Source of the DNA: Metallyticus violacea | Taxonomy: Eukaryota; Arthropoda; Insecta; Mantodea; Metallyticidae | Assembly (NCBI GenBank): GCA_030762175.1 | Contig: CM060833.1 | Location: forward strand, 6,198,501 to 6,262,500 | DNA length: 64,000 nucleotides | Direction of reading: 5' to 3' | Part shown: one piece after another, positions 22,446 through 33,553 of the stretch | Layout of the letters: every line of letters starts with the position of its first letter | Position numbering within the stretch: the first letter of the stretch is position 1 | The notes under the pieces: generated by a model | What the model was told of the DNA's origin: nothing | The model's input: only the letters and a program-made list of their open reading frames with translations | The model's database searches: none | Made by a program: the position numbers and the translations under genes

Positions 22446-23244
22446 ACGTCGCCGTGTAGGTTTGCCTATCACATCTTTTCATTGTCTGAATATTATAATA
22501 ATTTTAGCCAACTCTAAAGGGGTTAGTCTTTTTCTAAGATGTACATTTCGTCAGAAATTAATACATTAAGTACTTTTGATGAAATTGTCGCATCTTCTAT
22601 TTACAAACTTTTAACTGTGGTATAGTTTTTTTTTTTTTTTGTCAAAGATGGTAATTTTTACATTAAATTGCTATGTAAGAAAAAATGCATATTAGCGGTA
22701 ACTTAAATTACTTAACACAGAATATTTGCAAAATTGGATTAATTTAGCGGAGAAAAATTAGTACGCTTATTTTTTGATTGTATATGTCGAAAGTGTGAGT
22801 GATAAGGTAACTTTTAATACTAACCAGAACCTATTTTATTTGTATTAGTTCAGGTATTAATTGTCTAATACAAATAGTAGTAGAGTTAGAACGTACTCCC
22901 ATGCTAATGGTAAACTTTCAAGTGTTTTGAACATTGATTTATAATGAATTGATCGTTTTATTTTTACTCTTTTTTGTATAAGTAATATTTTTTAGCAATT
23001 ACTGAAATTCCCCACATAATTTCGCAAGTCATTAAGGAATGGAAGTAAGTGTAATATATTGTTTGTAGATGCTCTTAAATGATCTGATTGCAAAACACGC
23101 CGAGTTCACTTTGGGTAAGATGTAATCAATGATTTCATATTATGATCATCAGAAGATAAAACAACAATAGCTTTTAGTGTAATGAAAATATATTAAATAA
23201 ATCTGAGAAGTGACTGATTTTGTGTTCTTTAATGAGAATACTAC
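22446..23244. other. No gene seen
   Basis: AT-rich sequence with a T run near 22626. No coding motif. Confidence 0.4.
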
Positions 23245-24262
23245 CCAATGAACAATGATGCTTTCTCCCGCGGCGCGGGGTTTTCCTATGAGCGAAAACC
23301 AACCGTTTGCCGCACCGTGGAAGGGGTAATATGCTTGCTTACTTATTGACCTTGCTGATTGTCCCAGTAGTAGCGCAGCTGTTCCCCGGTGTGTGTTGTG
23401 TTGTTTGTTTCTTAATTAGACAGTATACATAAAGTGTATTATGCCTCGTGTGTTTACGACACAGAGCGTCTTTATGGTTGATTCACATGTGTTAACTCAG
23501 CGGTGAGATAATCATAGGACCAATTTTTTTTGTATATATTTAATTCTGTTACTTTTATGAATACCGTACTAACCCCTTTTTTCAGACATGCATTTTTTCA
23601 ACAAGATTCTGCCACTGCTCACACTGGCATAATTCCATGAGAGCATTTCACAATGATTTTTTGTTTATTTGTTTTATTTACGGAAGCCCTTTAACATCTC
23701 AGATCATCAGCGTCCCATTCAATTCAGGGCGTGAAACGGCCGACAAATTTTGCTCAGAGGCCTCTTCTTTCAGGCTTGTGGTACTTTATCGTGCTGTAAA
23801 CGTACGACACGAGACCCACGGCTTTACTTTCCTTCCGAATGAAGCCATACTTAGAATTTTTACACCTGAAAAAATGCATCGATTCTGGTCGGGTTTGAAC
23901 CCGCGATCTTGGGTTTACGAGGCAAGTATGGTTACCACTACACCACCAGCACCGATAATTCACAATGTGTTTTCATAAGACAGAGCTATTAGTAGGAATT
24001 TGTGGCCCCCTTAGCCCTCCGATTTAACAACCTACAAGACGAATCCGCATACCGTAAAATTGTCCGCATTTCTCAAAATGAACCGCAGCATGTGATGAGT
24101 AATTTCCTAAAGAGAAGCCAAAATTGTGTGGAGAATGAAGGCGGGCAAGTAATGAGGCTCTTAAATTGGTTTGCTTTATTGTTTTACCTTGCCGTCTAAC
24201 CTGCTAACGAACGGCGCATTCACGTATAAGCAAATCACTCCGGTGGAAAGCAAAATTGATCG
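23245..24262 (+). mobile_element. Tc1/mariner-type element, family F copy 1, with a nested SINE-G
   Basis: The left end (TTTTCCTATGAGCGAAAACC) and right end (reverse complement TTTCCACCGGAGTGATTTGC) are imperfect inverted repeats. A transposase remnant reads FFNKILPLLTLA / FFQQDSAT-like near 23595, then ALRFNNLQDESAYRKIVRIS and EPQHVMSNFLKRSQNCVENE (24050-24150), the C-terminal tail. The central part is missing. SINE-G occupies 23675-23957. Other copies are at 32225-32966 and 55300-55935. Confidence 0.75.
23675..23957 (-). repeat. SINE-G copy, full length, inside family F
   Basis: Runs from CGGAAGCCCTTTAACATCTC (3' end of the SINE, minus strand) to the A-box complement TGGTTACCACTACACC. It contains the B-box complement GGGTTTGAACCC. 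F transposase sequence (AATTCCATGAGAGCA and TTCACAATGTGTTTTC) is interrupted by it. Confidence 0.9.
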
Positions 24263-24267
24263 CACGC

Positions 24268-24690
24268 TTGTATCATCTTCAAAACGAACTGGATAAGTGT
24301 GTATTGTTTATTACTGAGGGGAGATCATTGATATATATTAAAAATAATAATGTACTCAAAATATAACCTTGAGGAACTCCGTGTTTTATTAGGGACCATT
24401 TCGAGTACACGTTGAAGAATTTTATTATAGCTTTTGCTTTCTGTTTGATTAATCTGATGCATTTCATTGATAGCCTCCGTCCTTAATACTATAACAGGTT
24501 AATTTGATAAGAATATATTATGATTTATAATGGCCAAAAGCTTTTGATAAATCACAGAATATTCCTATCGTATTAAATTTATTATAAATGGATTTAGGGA
24601 CTTCATTAGTTAACTTGAAAGCGAATGTTACTGGAAAAGCTGTCGTTTCTTTTAAAGATAATCACTGCTAGTTTACTTCATTTCTATCCT
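24268..24690 (-). mobile_element. LINE reverse-transcriptase fragment
   Basis: Minus strand reads GIFCDLSKAFGHYKS (about 24570-24525), the RT block containing the D-L-S-K-A-F catalytic Asp, and then KHGVPQGYILSTLLFLIYIN (24390-24330), the GVPQGS-LGP-LF block just before the YADD motif. The frame shifts between them. The YADD region itself is missing. A CR1/Jockey-like clade is plausible from the GVPQG...LFLIYINDLP wording but is not settled. Confidence 0.85.
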
Positions 24691-24809
24691 GAGGGCAAAC
24701 GGCAAAACTCTGTATGGAAACCTTCATTATCGCCAACACGAAAAAAGCAAAAGTAACTGGATATACTAAAAATGTCACCAAAATTCCATATATAACAAGC
24801 TGTTTTTTT

Positions 24810-25078
24810 AATGCTGTTTAACGCCCGTTTTTACTACGGACGCACCGCAGGCGGTAAACACTGGTGATACATGAAATGAAATCATATATTGATAAACGAT
24901 TTTTTTAAGGAAGGAAACGTTCCAGGACTAAGTTTAGGATACCTCCCCGGCATTTACAGCTATGAGGTCTGAGGAAAACCTGGAAAAAGCCTCAGGGAGG
25001 ACGGTCCTGGCGGAATTCGAATCCCAGACCTCCCGTTCACGAGTACGTGCCTTAACGACCGCGGCCACCCGTGGCGGT
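24810..25078 (-). repeat. SINE-S copy, full length
   Basis: Minus-strand copy from TTTAACGCCCGTTTTTACTA to GGCCACCCGTGGCGGTAA. Both pol III boxes are present as reverse complements. Confidence 0.9.
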
Positions 25079-25189
25079 AACGCTGAGATAGTTATACCGT
25101 TTCATTCAATAAAGATATTCTATCCAAAAAGATGCTTATTAAACAGCTCTCGAAAACAGAGAGAGGCATTTTCCATTAATAAGGAAATC

Positions 25190-25268
25190 TGTCATAGAGA
25201 CCGATCCTCCCAGGAATCGAACTCCAATCCTCCCGTTCAGCTTAACAACCTCGACCATCCGTATAAAA
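25190..25268 (-). repeat. SINE-S head fragment, degenerate
   Basis: Resembles only the tRNA-like part of SINE-S (GGAATCGAACTCC, TTAACAACCTCGACCATCCG). The body is absent. Confidence 0.55.
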
Positions 25269-25587
25269 CGTCATACTAGAATACATAAATGACTATCATA
25301 AACTCGTGAATATATTTAGACATCTTTTCCTTTTCCATTTTATTGATTATTTAAACCCGCGACTTGTCTTAGACCCTGCAGTGACATTTACCCGTTAATT
25401 CGTTATATAAGTCCTAAATTGTATTTCCCTGGGCGCACGTGTCCATCCGGATGTAACCTGGCAACCGTAACCTTTCGGGCGCGCTCATAAATGGTCTCAC
25501 TGAAATTTGAAAACCTCCAAAGGTAAGCTTTAATAATTATTATCCCTTTCGAGAAAATTTGTGAAACAAAGAAAAAGTAAAATATTA

Positions 25588-25618
<31 letters not shown>

Positions 25619-25984
25619 TTTGGAAGAATAAAACTTTCCTAGTTGATCTAAGAAGTCTCAAACTACTGCGTGCATTAGTGTGTAGTGTACAAAACGAGTT
25701 GGCTCAATAGCATTTAATACCAAAAAGATTTCATTTACAACTCGTATTCATCAATAAAGAATTTCGAATGCCATTAACTTTCAACTATAAACTGGGACCC
25801 CAAACGCCTTGCTCTGATAAACTGAACCTTTAAAATTTTATTTTCTACCATTCTTTTGTTTACTTGCTTTGCTGAATAATTTATACGTCATCTATTAAGC
25901 CATCTATTACTTTGGGCAATAATTTCCGTAGATTACAGGTGGAAATACTGCCTTAAGTGCTAACCCTTTCAAAAAAATTGGAAG
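25269..25984. other. No gene; short (AAT)n at 25587-25617
   Basis: Non-coding sequence with a short AAT microsatellite. Nothing else recognised. Confidence 0.5.
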
Positions 25985-26129
25985 GTGTTTAACACCCGTT
26001 TTTACTACTGAGGCACCACAGGCGGTGACACTGGTGATACATGAGATGATATAATAAATTGGGAAAGGAATTTTTTTATGGAAGGAAACGTTCCAGGCCT
26101 AAGTTTAGGGTACCTCCCCGGCATTTGAC
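25985..26129 (-). repeat. SINE-S copy, headless
   Basis: Carries tail and body (TTTAACACCCGTTTTTACTA to CTCCCCGGCATTTGACA) but lacks the tRNA-like head. 5' truncation is typical of retroposed copies. Confidence 0.85.
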
Positions 26130-26763
26130 ATTTCCTGATAACTTTGGTAAAGAACTATGTGATATTCAATAAACAATTATCATTATTTAGACAACATGCC
26201 TATACTCAATCTCACAAGTTTGATGGCCTATTTAAGTAGTCCCCATTGGATACAATATACCTTTTTCAAATTTTCTGCCAGCCTTCAAAGACATGCTGGA
26301 AACCATTTTTGACAGATCATTCAAAATCACCCCCCGCTTCTGATGAAAGGAAAATGTCTCCAACGAAATGTTTCTTCAATTTGAGGAAAAGGAAATAGTC
26401 GTATGGGGCTAAATCTGGACTATAGGGAGAGTGAAGTACACCCTTCCCATTGAATTTAATGAGATAATCAGCAACAACATTTACGATATACTGTAGCATC
26501 CACTTGTTGCGTGGAAATGCGGCCTTTTGCAGATTTTTCAATACATCTCTCCAGTATTGTCCAGTCACAGATAAACCGCATTTTGAATATCGAAAAGTGA
26601 TAACACATAACTTTCCCAGCAGAAGCAACTACTTTTAATGTTTTAGTTGTTGGTGATGATGGAAATGTCAACACAGAACTTTGAAGTTTGCTCTCAGAAT
26701 CGAAAGTTTATAACCAAATTTCATCAGCAGTTTGAAAGAAACTGCGCATTTTCTTATAACATA

Positions 26764-28041
26764 CGAGGGTAGGTTCATAAGTTTCCGGCCTCGCCGGTAA
26801 GGATTATCACCTTCACAACATCCTTATCTGGTGTCATACCTTATCTGTTAAGTAAATAATTGCAGCTGTAACTGTTCAGTTGTTCAGATATAGTTGCATA
26901 AAGAAGGCTATGTGTAGAAAATTGTGACATGTTCAAAATGGAGTATCGAGTTGTTATTAAGTTCTTCACAAAAGAAGGACTTAACGCCAAATGAAATTAA
27001 ACAGCGATTGGACGGTGTATGTGGGGAAGTATCCCCCTCATATTCTACCGTAAAAGAATGGGGAAACTTTTTCGAATGGCACGAGAAAGCATTGAAGATG
27101 AAGAGCGTGCAGGTCGGCCCTTGGAGGTACTCACTACTGAAAACATCGCTCTTGTGGAAGGAGAAATTATGGAAGACCGGCGGCTCAAAGTTACAGAAAT
27201 AGCAGCAAGGTTGGGTCTTTCTAAAAGAACATACCTTCGAATTATTCGTGAACATTTAAACATGAAAAACGTTAGTACAAAATGGGTGCCTAGACTTCTT
27301 TCCTCAGTCCAAAAGCAGCAACGAGTCATCTGTTGTCAGACATTTTTGGAGCTCTGCTGTGGCTACGAGAGAGAAGGTCTGCAAACCATTGTTACAGGAG
27401 ATGAAACTATGGTCCTCTACTACGATCCCTTGTCCAAAAGAGAATCAATGGAGTGATAAGCCTGGCGAAGCACCGCCTCTAAAGGCCAAGGTCATTCAGT
27501 CTACCAAGAAGATCATGAACAAAATCTTTTGGGACTGTGAAGGAATACTCTCCATTGACTTCAAGGAGAGGAACACCGCAGTAAATGCGGAGTACTATGC
27601 TGGTCTACTGCACAGACTACGTGCTTCCATCAAAGAGAAAAGGCAAAGAAAGCTGAGTGGTGGTGTGCGCCTTCTTCACGACAACGCGCCTGTGCACACA
27701 GCTCTTGTTGTAAAGGAAGCTGTGAATAAATGTGGCTTCAAGGAGATCGACCATCCACCCTACAGCCCAGATCTAGCTCCCAGTGACTATTTCCTCTTCT
27801 CAGAACTCAAGAAAGACCTTCGAGGAAGGAAATTTAAGTGTGACGAAGAAGTGATTGATGCTGTTTATGCCTATTTTGCAGACAAAACTTCTTACTATTT
27901 GGGGGGGGGGTTGAAATGTTAATTCAAAGATATGAGAAGTGTATTGTACTAAAGGGTAACTATATTGAAAAGTGAAATATAGTTTTTGTTTTTATCATAT
28001 ATAGGAAATGGTTAGAATGGAAGTTTATGGACCTACCCTCG
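26764..28041 (+). mobile_element. Mariner family A copy 1, full length (1278 bp)
   Basis: Perfect-looking ends: CGAGGGTAGGTTCATAAG at the left and CTTCC..GACCTACCCTCG-type complement at the right, flanked by TA at 26762-26763 and 28042-28043. The length matches a canonical mariner of about 1.3 kb. It is inserted in a D element. Three other copies in this window (11402-12062, 32972-33553, 62740-63954) are closely similar by eye, so the family was probably active fairly recently. Confidence 0.95.
26929..27921 (+). pseudogene. Mariner transposase (D,D34D), frameshifted
   Basis: The start is at 26929 (MFKMEYRVVIKFFTKEG). The DNA-binding part follows (LTPNEIKQRLDGVCGE, SIEDEERAGRPLEVL, VTEIAARLGLSKRTYLRII), then WVPRLLSSVQKQQR. 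The first catalytic Asp is at 27400-27402 in VTGDE, the second at 27680-27682 in LLHDNAPVHT, and the third at 27785-27787 in SPDLAPSDYFLF. The last two are separated by 34 residues, the mariner signature. The frame is lost near 26980, near 27055, near 27454 (two bases missing after the ME codons) and at a 10-base G run (27901-27910). All catalytic residues survive, but not in one frame. Confidence 0.92.
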
Positions 28042-28119
28042 TATTCTACAACTGCAGGCAGATGTCTTGGAACCCACCATGCACAAACACGTCTCATATG
28101 CAACTTTTAAGTTACCAAC

Positions 28120-28368
28120 GTTGTTATTTAACGCCCGTTTTTACTACAGAAGCACCACAGGCGACGGACACTGGTGAAAAATGAGATGAAATGATAAACT
28201 GGGAAAGGATTTTTAAAGGAAGGAAGCGTTCCAGGCATTTGCCATTTATGAGGACTGAGGAAAACCTGGAAAAAACCTCCAGTTAGGGAGGACGGTCCTG
28301 GTGGAATCGAACCCCAGTTCTCATGCTCACGAGTCCGCGCCTTAACGACCTTGGCCACTTAGGGCGGT
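28120..28368 (-). repeat. SINE-S copy inside family D
   Basis: Runs from ATTTAACGCCCGTTTTTACT to GGCCACTTAGGGCGGT. The body is partly shortened (CCAGGCATTTGCC). Flanked on both sides by D element sequence. Confidence 0.88.
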
Positions 28369-28740
28369 TGTTACCGAAGTGTGGATAGCCCCTGTAAAAT
28401 GCTCAATATTTCTGATAGTGTTCTTAATGTTATTCGACACTCCTCTCTCACAATGACAGCCGGTGTTAATGTTTTCTTCTGTTAGAGTACAAAATAGAAT
28501 TCACCGTCCTCCTGTTTTGAAATTGATTGCACCCTTGTTTAAACCGTCTTAGGAAGAAAACATTCTTCATAGGTCTTCTGTAGAATTGCTCCTTTTGCTG
28601 TAGGCCAAACTGAACATGTATCAACTTGCACACCTCTCAAAGGAGGAAACTGGAATTGACGACCAAGTGAATTTATGCCAGGTTTAGACCAAGCACTTAG
28701 CTAACTGAATTCAACTGTTAATTAATTTTTTTAGACAACC

Positions 28741-29534
28741 CAGGTATTTACACTAATTTATCTCGTAATTTTGAAGGTTTCCTGTTTTATGAGCTATATT
28801 CCTGTTAGAAGGTAATTCTTGTTTCGTAAACTTAAAAATGAAAATCAATTTTCATGCAGAGGTGAGAAAAAGAAAATTGCATTCATTAGAGTTGCATAAC
28901 GCCGGTAAACTAGGGCTGGATGATGGCCGACTTTAAGCGGACAACTGCTGACTGCTTCAAAAGCCGAGGCCCAAACAAATGCATAAAGATACAGAACGTA
29001 TTTACTTTCTGTTTCAATCACAAATCTGAGTAGATCCTTTTCCTGATTCCACCCCCTATTACAGCCGCCCACATAAGCAAGTATTCCTAACGCCGTGACA
29101 ATAAATTTGCTGTGAAGTGGCGTCTCACATCTTCGCTTCAGTTTCATGATGACGTCAAACCGTGTTGTCTGGGCAGCGGTAAACAAACAACTGCTACAAA
29201 GTCAACATCGTAAAGGTCACCAAAGATCATCCAAATAAGCGAGAAAAGACTTCGGTATATCACCACCTTTACGTGGACGAAGATAGAAGATAGATATTGT
29301 ATTTTAGTTATTTTTCTGTTCAATTTAGAAATTTTCACTTTAAAGCTTAAAGCGAAATATTACATAAGGTATTGATGGTTCAGAATGGGAACGAGATTCA
29401 TTGTTTTGTCTGTCTTCGTGTTAAATTATATTAAAATTCTTATATAATGGCTAACCTACATTGTAAAACTGCATCCACAAATCTAGTTTTGGATACACAA
29501 ATGTTCTGGACCTGAACAAGAACGGGTAACATTT
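28741..29534. other. No supported gene
   Basis: Contains a 113-codon open frame on the minus strand (28845-29186) without a recognisable domain. The rest is AT-rich. Confidence 0.4.
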
Positions 29535-30255
29535 AAGAGTTTTTTTTTTCAATATAGTCAACCTGTAAATCAATACATTTGGTCTAACGACTTTACAACT
29601 TTTTAATACCTCAATAAAAATGATTTGCCCACCTGTGAAAATTAAATGTCTGTCTCAACTTAAAATTCATTATTTTTATGCGAATCTTCGTCCACTCAGC
29701 CGTTTCTTCAGCTTTGGGAACAAAAAGTAATCGCTGGGGGCCAAATTCAGGGAATATGGTGGATGTGGAAGCATTTGAAATGAAGGTCATGCAGTTTTGC
29801 AACAACAATCTCAGACGTGTGAGAAATTGCGTTATCGTGATGAAAGAGAACTTTCTTTTTCGTGAGGTGTGGACGTTTAGCCTGAATAGCATCCTTCAGT
29901 TGGTCCAGTAGTGAAGCATAATACTCCCCGGTGATGGTTCTGACCTTCTGGAGGTAGCCTACAAGCACTACACCCTTAGAATCCCAAAAAACCGTAGTCA
30001 TGATTTTTCCTGCAGATGGAACCGTTTTTGCTTTCTTTCGCTGCACTTTTACCTGTTGCCACCCACTGTTTGGACTGCTCCTTCGACTCTGGGTATAGTG
30101 ATGATTCCATGTTTCATCTATTGTTCTGAAACCTCGGAGAAATTCCCTGGAAATGCGTTTAAACAAGTCTAAATACCCTTCCGAAATGTTCATTCGAATG
30201 CGTTCATGATCTATTGTTAACAAACGCGGCACTCATCGAGCGGAAGTATGTTGAA
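29535..30255 (-). mobile_element. Mariner family B copy 2, 5'-truncated
   Basis: An open stretch of 161 codons (30232-29747, minus) covers the transposase from LTIDHERIRMNIS through FRTIDETWNHHYTQ (first catalytic Asp), KTVPSAGKIMTTVFWDSKGV, RTITGEYYASLLDQLKDAI and KVLFHHDNAISHT (second catalytic Asp) to about HIHHIP. After that the frame is lost, with the SPDLAPSD equivalent near 29735. The DNA-binding domain is absent. This is the best-preserved catalytic core of family B here. Confidence 0.88.
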
Positions 30256-30341
30256 TATGCATAGAGAATAGTTTAAAATTCCCCCAATATATATCAGGAG
30301 ATCTGTTCCCCTATTGCTAAGATTCCCCATGCGGCAGATGT

Positions 30342-30805
30342 AATTTATATGAGGGTTAACCCCTATACTCTAACCTTGACACATTTATTTTTTAAACGAA
30401 ACATTTTATTTTCGCTTTCATTTCAACAAGCTCTGCTTGCAGACTACTAAAACACTCTGGGCGATGCTCTTAACATTTCTACAGCTTCCATGAAGAAGGG
30501 TTGTCCAACCTATGCAAATCACTGGTTACAATCAAATATGATGAACATTTTCCCCTTTAAAGTTTACTTTCAGCTTAAGGAAAAGCGCTAGTAAAACGTT
30601 CCGTCATAACAAAAGATTTGTGGTGAAGAAACAGGAGACCTCGCTTCAACTTTCCGCCACATTTCTCTTTTATTGTAGTTCTAATATTGAATTTTAATTT
30701 TATAACAACAAACCGTTAATGCGAGTCCTTTATGCAAATAATTAGCTTAAATAATTCGTTAAGTTTCAATTCTTTACTTGTAATATTTCCCAGTATCATG
30801 GTAAT
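30342..30805. repeat. About 460-bp dispersed repeat, copy 2 (inverted relative to 1787-2273)
   Basis: Reverse-complement match to 1787-2273. The outer border is GCAGATGTAATTTATATGAG, after which similarity ends. It runs directly into a family C fragment at 30806. Confidence 0.8.
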
Positions 30806-31040
30806 CCATCCACCTTACAGCCCTGACCTTGCACCGCGCGACTTCAGGTTGTCTCCTCAAGTGAAATCTTACATTGCTGGAAGCGAGTGGAGGACCTTGC
30901 TCAAGCTATAAATTCAACTCTGTTGACAGTATCTCAGTCGGTGCTTTTGACAAGTGGTTGTGTCGTCTACAACTGTGCGGAGAGTACTTTGAAGTATTGT
31001 GAGAATAAGTTTAGAGTTTAGTTCTTATCTTGAACTTTAA
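30806..31040 (+). mobile_element. Mariner family C copy 2, 3' end only
   Basis: Reads VIHPPYSPDLAPRDFRLSPQ, with the third catalytic Asp region, followed by AQAINSTLLTVSQSVLLTSG-like tail sequence in shifted frames. It aligns with the 3' portion of the copies at 625-1745 and 34622-35830. The 5' four-fifths are missing. Confidence 0.75.
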
Positions 31041-31189
31041 GCACTTTTGAATGCCACTTGATACATTTTCACACATGTTTTTAAACTTTTATTAGGCATA
31101 AAATATTTCTTTTGACATAATGTTTTCTTCGTCACTTTGACTGCATATGTCTCCTTGCGACGTCCGTAATTGAATACTGTAGGTGTAAG

Positions 31190-31385
31190 TCTGTAGGAAT
31201 GAATGAAATGAAATAAGACATTAATGATGGAACAAATGAGCTTAGAATATTTGGTGGCTTGAAGTTAGAATCCATTAATTTTCTCAGGGTAAGGAACAAC
31301 CAGCTTGACCTGGTCGGGATTCAAACCCAGGACATCCAATTTAGTAGTCGCAAACGCTATCACTAGACCGCGAGAGCGGTCATAC
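31190..31385 (-). repeat. Another tRNA-headed SINE (single copy here)
   Basis: On the minus strand the sequence reads GGTCTAGTGATAGCGTTTGC (A box) and GGTTTGAATCCCGACCAGG (B box), followed by an unrelated body containing CTTGAAGTTAGAATCC-complement. It resembles the SINE-G head but the body differs. Confidence 0.6.
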
Positions 31386-31837
31386 AATATTTCGTGTGTT
31401 TACATTAAAGGCTGCAACTTGTGTCATAAAGTGAAGGCGGCTGTCTGTATTCACGGTAATTGAAAGCACTTTCACTGCTAAGGGCTGGTAAACGAGTTTT
31501 AGTTCATTAAATCTGACTGACGTAGTTTTCTTATTATCTTTTATAAGTGCAGTAATGCAGATGAGAGACCCCTTTTCAATTTCGAGAACGGAAGGTTTAA
31601 AAAAAATAACAAAAGTTTGAAAGCAATCAGTGTCGCACTAAACCTGGGATAAGTTTTAGAAGAGAAAATGTTGAAATCTGCTTCACTTTCCCCTGATGTA
31701 ACTTCAAAACGTTTTCCGTATAAGTTAAGTAACAAAAATAATCGCATTGTCATTTCAGTATTATTTCGATAGATTTTTGCATATCTACGAATTAAAAAAT
31801 TCGAAATATTTTTCAAGAATTTTATCACACACACGCA
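31386..31837. other. No gene seen
   Basis: AT-rich sequence. Open frames here lack motifs. Confidence 0.4.
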
Positions 31838-32045
31838 TGCTAAGGTGATTTAGGCGCGGACTTGTGAGGCAGGCTTTCCTCAATCCTCATAAATGATAAA
31901 AGCCGGGGAGATGCCCCAAAATAAGTCCTTGAACACTTGCGTCCTTAAAAGAGTTAAAATTCTAGCCCAAATTATCATTTTATGTATTCATCACTGTGTA
32001 CCCACTGTGATACTTTAGCAGTAAAAAAGGGCGTCTAACCTATTC
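31838..32045 (+). repeat. SINE-S copy, strongly diverged
   Basis: Starts near GGTGATTTAGGCGCGGACTT and skips to TCCTCAATCCTCATAAATGA. The body (AGCCGGGGAGATGCC) and tail (AAAAAGGGCGTCTAACC) are recognisable but diverged. The B box is deleted. Confidence 0.75.
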
Positions 32046-32224
32046 ATAAAAAATAAATTTTATCTGGTGCTATATTAGGGCTGTAGTGTAGGTGTTTACT
32101 CTCCTGAATTTCCGATATTATTAAGTCTATCACAATTTCAGGTGGATGCTAAAAGCTACACAGTTCTATTAGATATTTCGAAAAGTAATTTCGAAAATTT
32201 TTGTAAATTATTGATTTTAAACAA

Positions 32225-32966
32225 TAATGTATGAATGTACATTGCGATTATTATGTTTTTCCCCTCGGCGCGAGATTTTTCCTATGAGCAAATCCCCACT
32301 CATTTGCCGTGACTTGCAAGGGTATCAAGCCTGCTTGTTTACTTATTAACCTTGTTGATTGTCGCAGTCGTAGCGCAGCTGTTCCCGGGTGTGTGTTGTT
32401 ATGTGAATGCCATACTAACCCTCTTTTTCATAGGGTTAACCGACAAGAAGCGTGATCGTGTATTTTTTCAACAGGACTCTGCCACTGCTCAACTTGCGAA
32501 TAATTCCATGAGAACAGTTCACAATGTGTTTTCACAAGACAGAGTTATTATTATTTGTGACCCCCTCGGTCGAGCGATTTAACAGTCTCGATTATTATCT
32601 TTGGGGCAAATTAAAAAAAATTCGTGTACAAGACAAACCCGCACACCATACAAGAACTCAAAGATAACATTCTTCAAGAAATTGTCCGGAACTCTCAAAA
32701 TGGACTATAGCGAGTGATGAATAATTTTCTAAAGAGATGCCAAAAATGTGTGGAGAATGAAGGCGGGCAGTTTCTACGCCCCATTTGATTATTTGGTTAG
32801 TAATGAGGGTATTAAATTGATTTGTATATTGTTGTAGGTTGGTTTGTTTTGTTGTTTTACCCTCTCACTAATCACCGAGACCCTTCTAGCCGATTAACCG
32901 GCTAACGAGCGGCGCACTCATCCATAGGCAAAACACTCCGGTGGAAAACAAAACTGATCGCACGGT
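32225..32966 (+). mobile_element. Tc1/mariner-type element, family F copy 2
   Basis: The left end TTTTTCCTATGAGCAAATCC and right end (complement TTTTCCACCGGAGTGTTTTG) are imperfect TIRs. The remnant reads VFFQQDSATAQLANNSMRTV (second catalytic Asp in QQD-S-A-T-A), NVFSQDRVI, then frame-shifted sequence equal to DYYLWGKLKKNV, and a tail ending EGGQF. The N-terminal half and first catalytic Asp are missing, as in the other F copies, so they may descend from one internally deleted element. Confidence 0.8.
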
Positions 32967-32971
32967 ATATA

Positions 32972-33553
32972 AGAGAGTATATCCATAAGTTTCCGGCCTA
33001 ACCATTTTCTAGGTATGATAAAGACAAAAACTATATTTTACTTTTCAATATAGTTACTCATATCAGAAGTGTTGCCTGCAAAATGGACATAAACAGCATC
33101 GATCACTTTTCGTCACACTTAAACTTCCTTCCTTGAAAGTCCTTCTTGAGTTTTGAGAAGAGGAAATAGTCACTGAGAGCTAGATCTGGGCTGTAGGGAG
33201 GATTGTCGACCTCCTTGAAGCCACATTTCTTCACAGCTTCCTTTGCAACAAGAGCTGTGTGCACAGGCGCGTTGTCGTGAAGAAGGCGCACACCACCACT
33301 CAGCTGTCCCCGCCTTTTCTCTTTGATGGAAGCATGTAGTCTGTGCAGTAGGCCAGCATAGTACTCCCCATTTACTGTGGTGTTTCTCTCCTTGAAGTCA
33401 ATGAAGAGTATTCCTTCACAGTCCCCTAAAGATTGTGGCCATGATCTTCTTGGTTGACTGAGTGACTTTGGTCTTTAGAGGCGGTGCTTCGCCAGGTTTA
33501 CGCCATTGATTCTCTTTTGGACAAGGAACCATAGTTTCATCCACTGTAATAAT
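32972..33553 (-). mobile_element. Mariner family A copy 3, 3' half only
   Basis: Minus strand. The outer 3' TIR is diverged at 32972 (AGAGAGTATATCCATAAG). LLHDNAPVHTALVAKEAVKK (33291-33230) and PPYSPDLALSDYFLFSKLKK retain the second and third catalytic Asp, although a P-to-S/L change occurs in LALSD. Sequence ends just upstream of the GDE motif at about 33553. It is complementary in extent to the 5' half at 11402-12062. Confidence 0.9.

Larger units (their letters stand above)
26160..28740 (-). mobile_element. Mariner-like element, family D copy 5, interrupted by mariner A and SINE-S
   Basis: The left part (26160-26761) reads, on the minus strand, KAAFPRNKWMLQYIVNVVADYLIKFNG and LHSPYSPDLAPYDYFLFLKL, the catalytic C-terminal region with the third catalytic Asp in SPDLAPYD. 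The right part (28044-28119 and 28369-28740) matches the N-terminal half of the other D copies (CATATGCAAC equivalent of HMRRVC, then CTCTCTCACAATGACAGC). Removing mariner A (26764-28041) and SINE-S (28120-28368) makes the D element contiguous. The D copy is therefore the oldest of the three. Its transposase frame is broken even apart from the insertions. Confidence 0.85.

Noticed and set aside
28845..29186. 113-codon minus-strand open frame
   Set aside because: No domain, signal peptide or splice signal that I could support.
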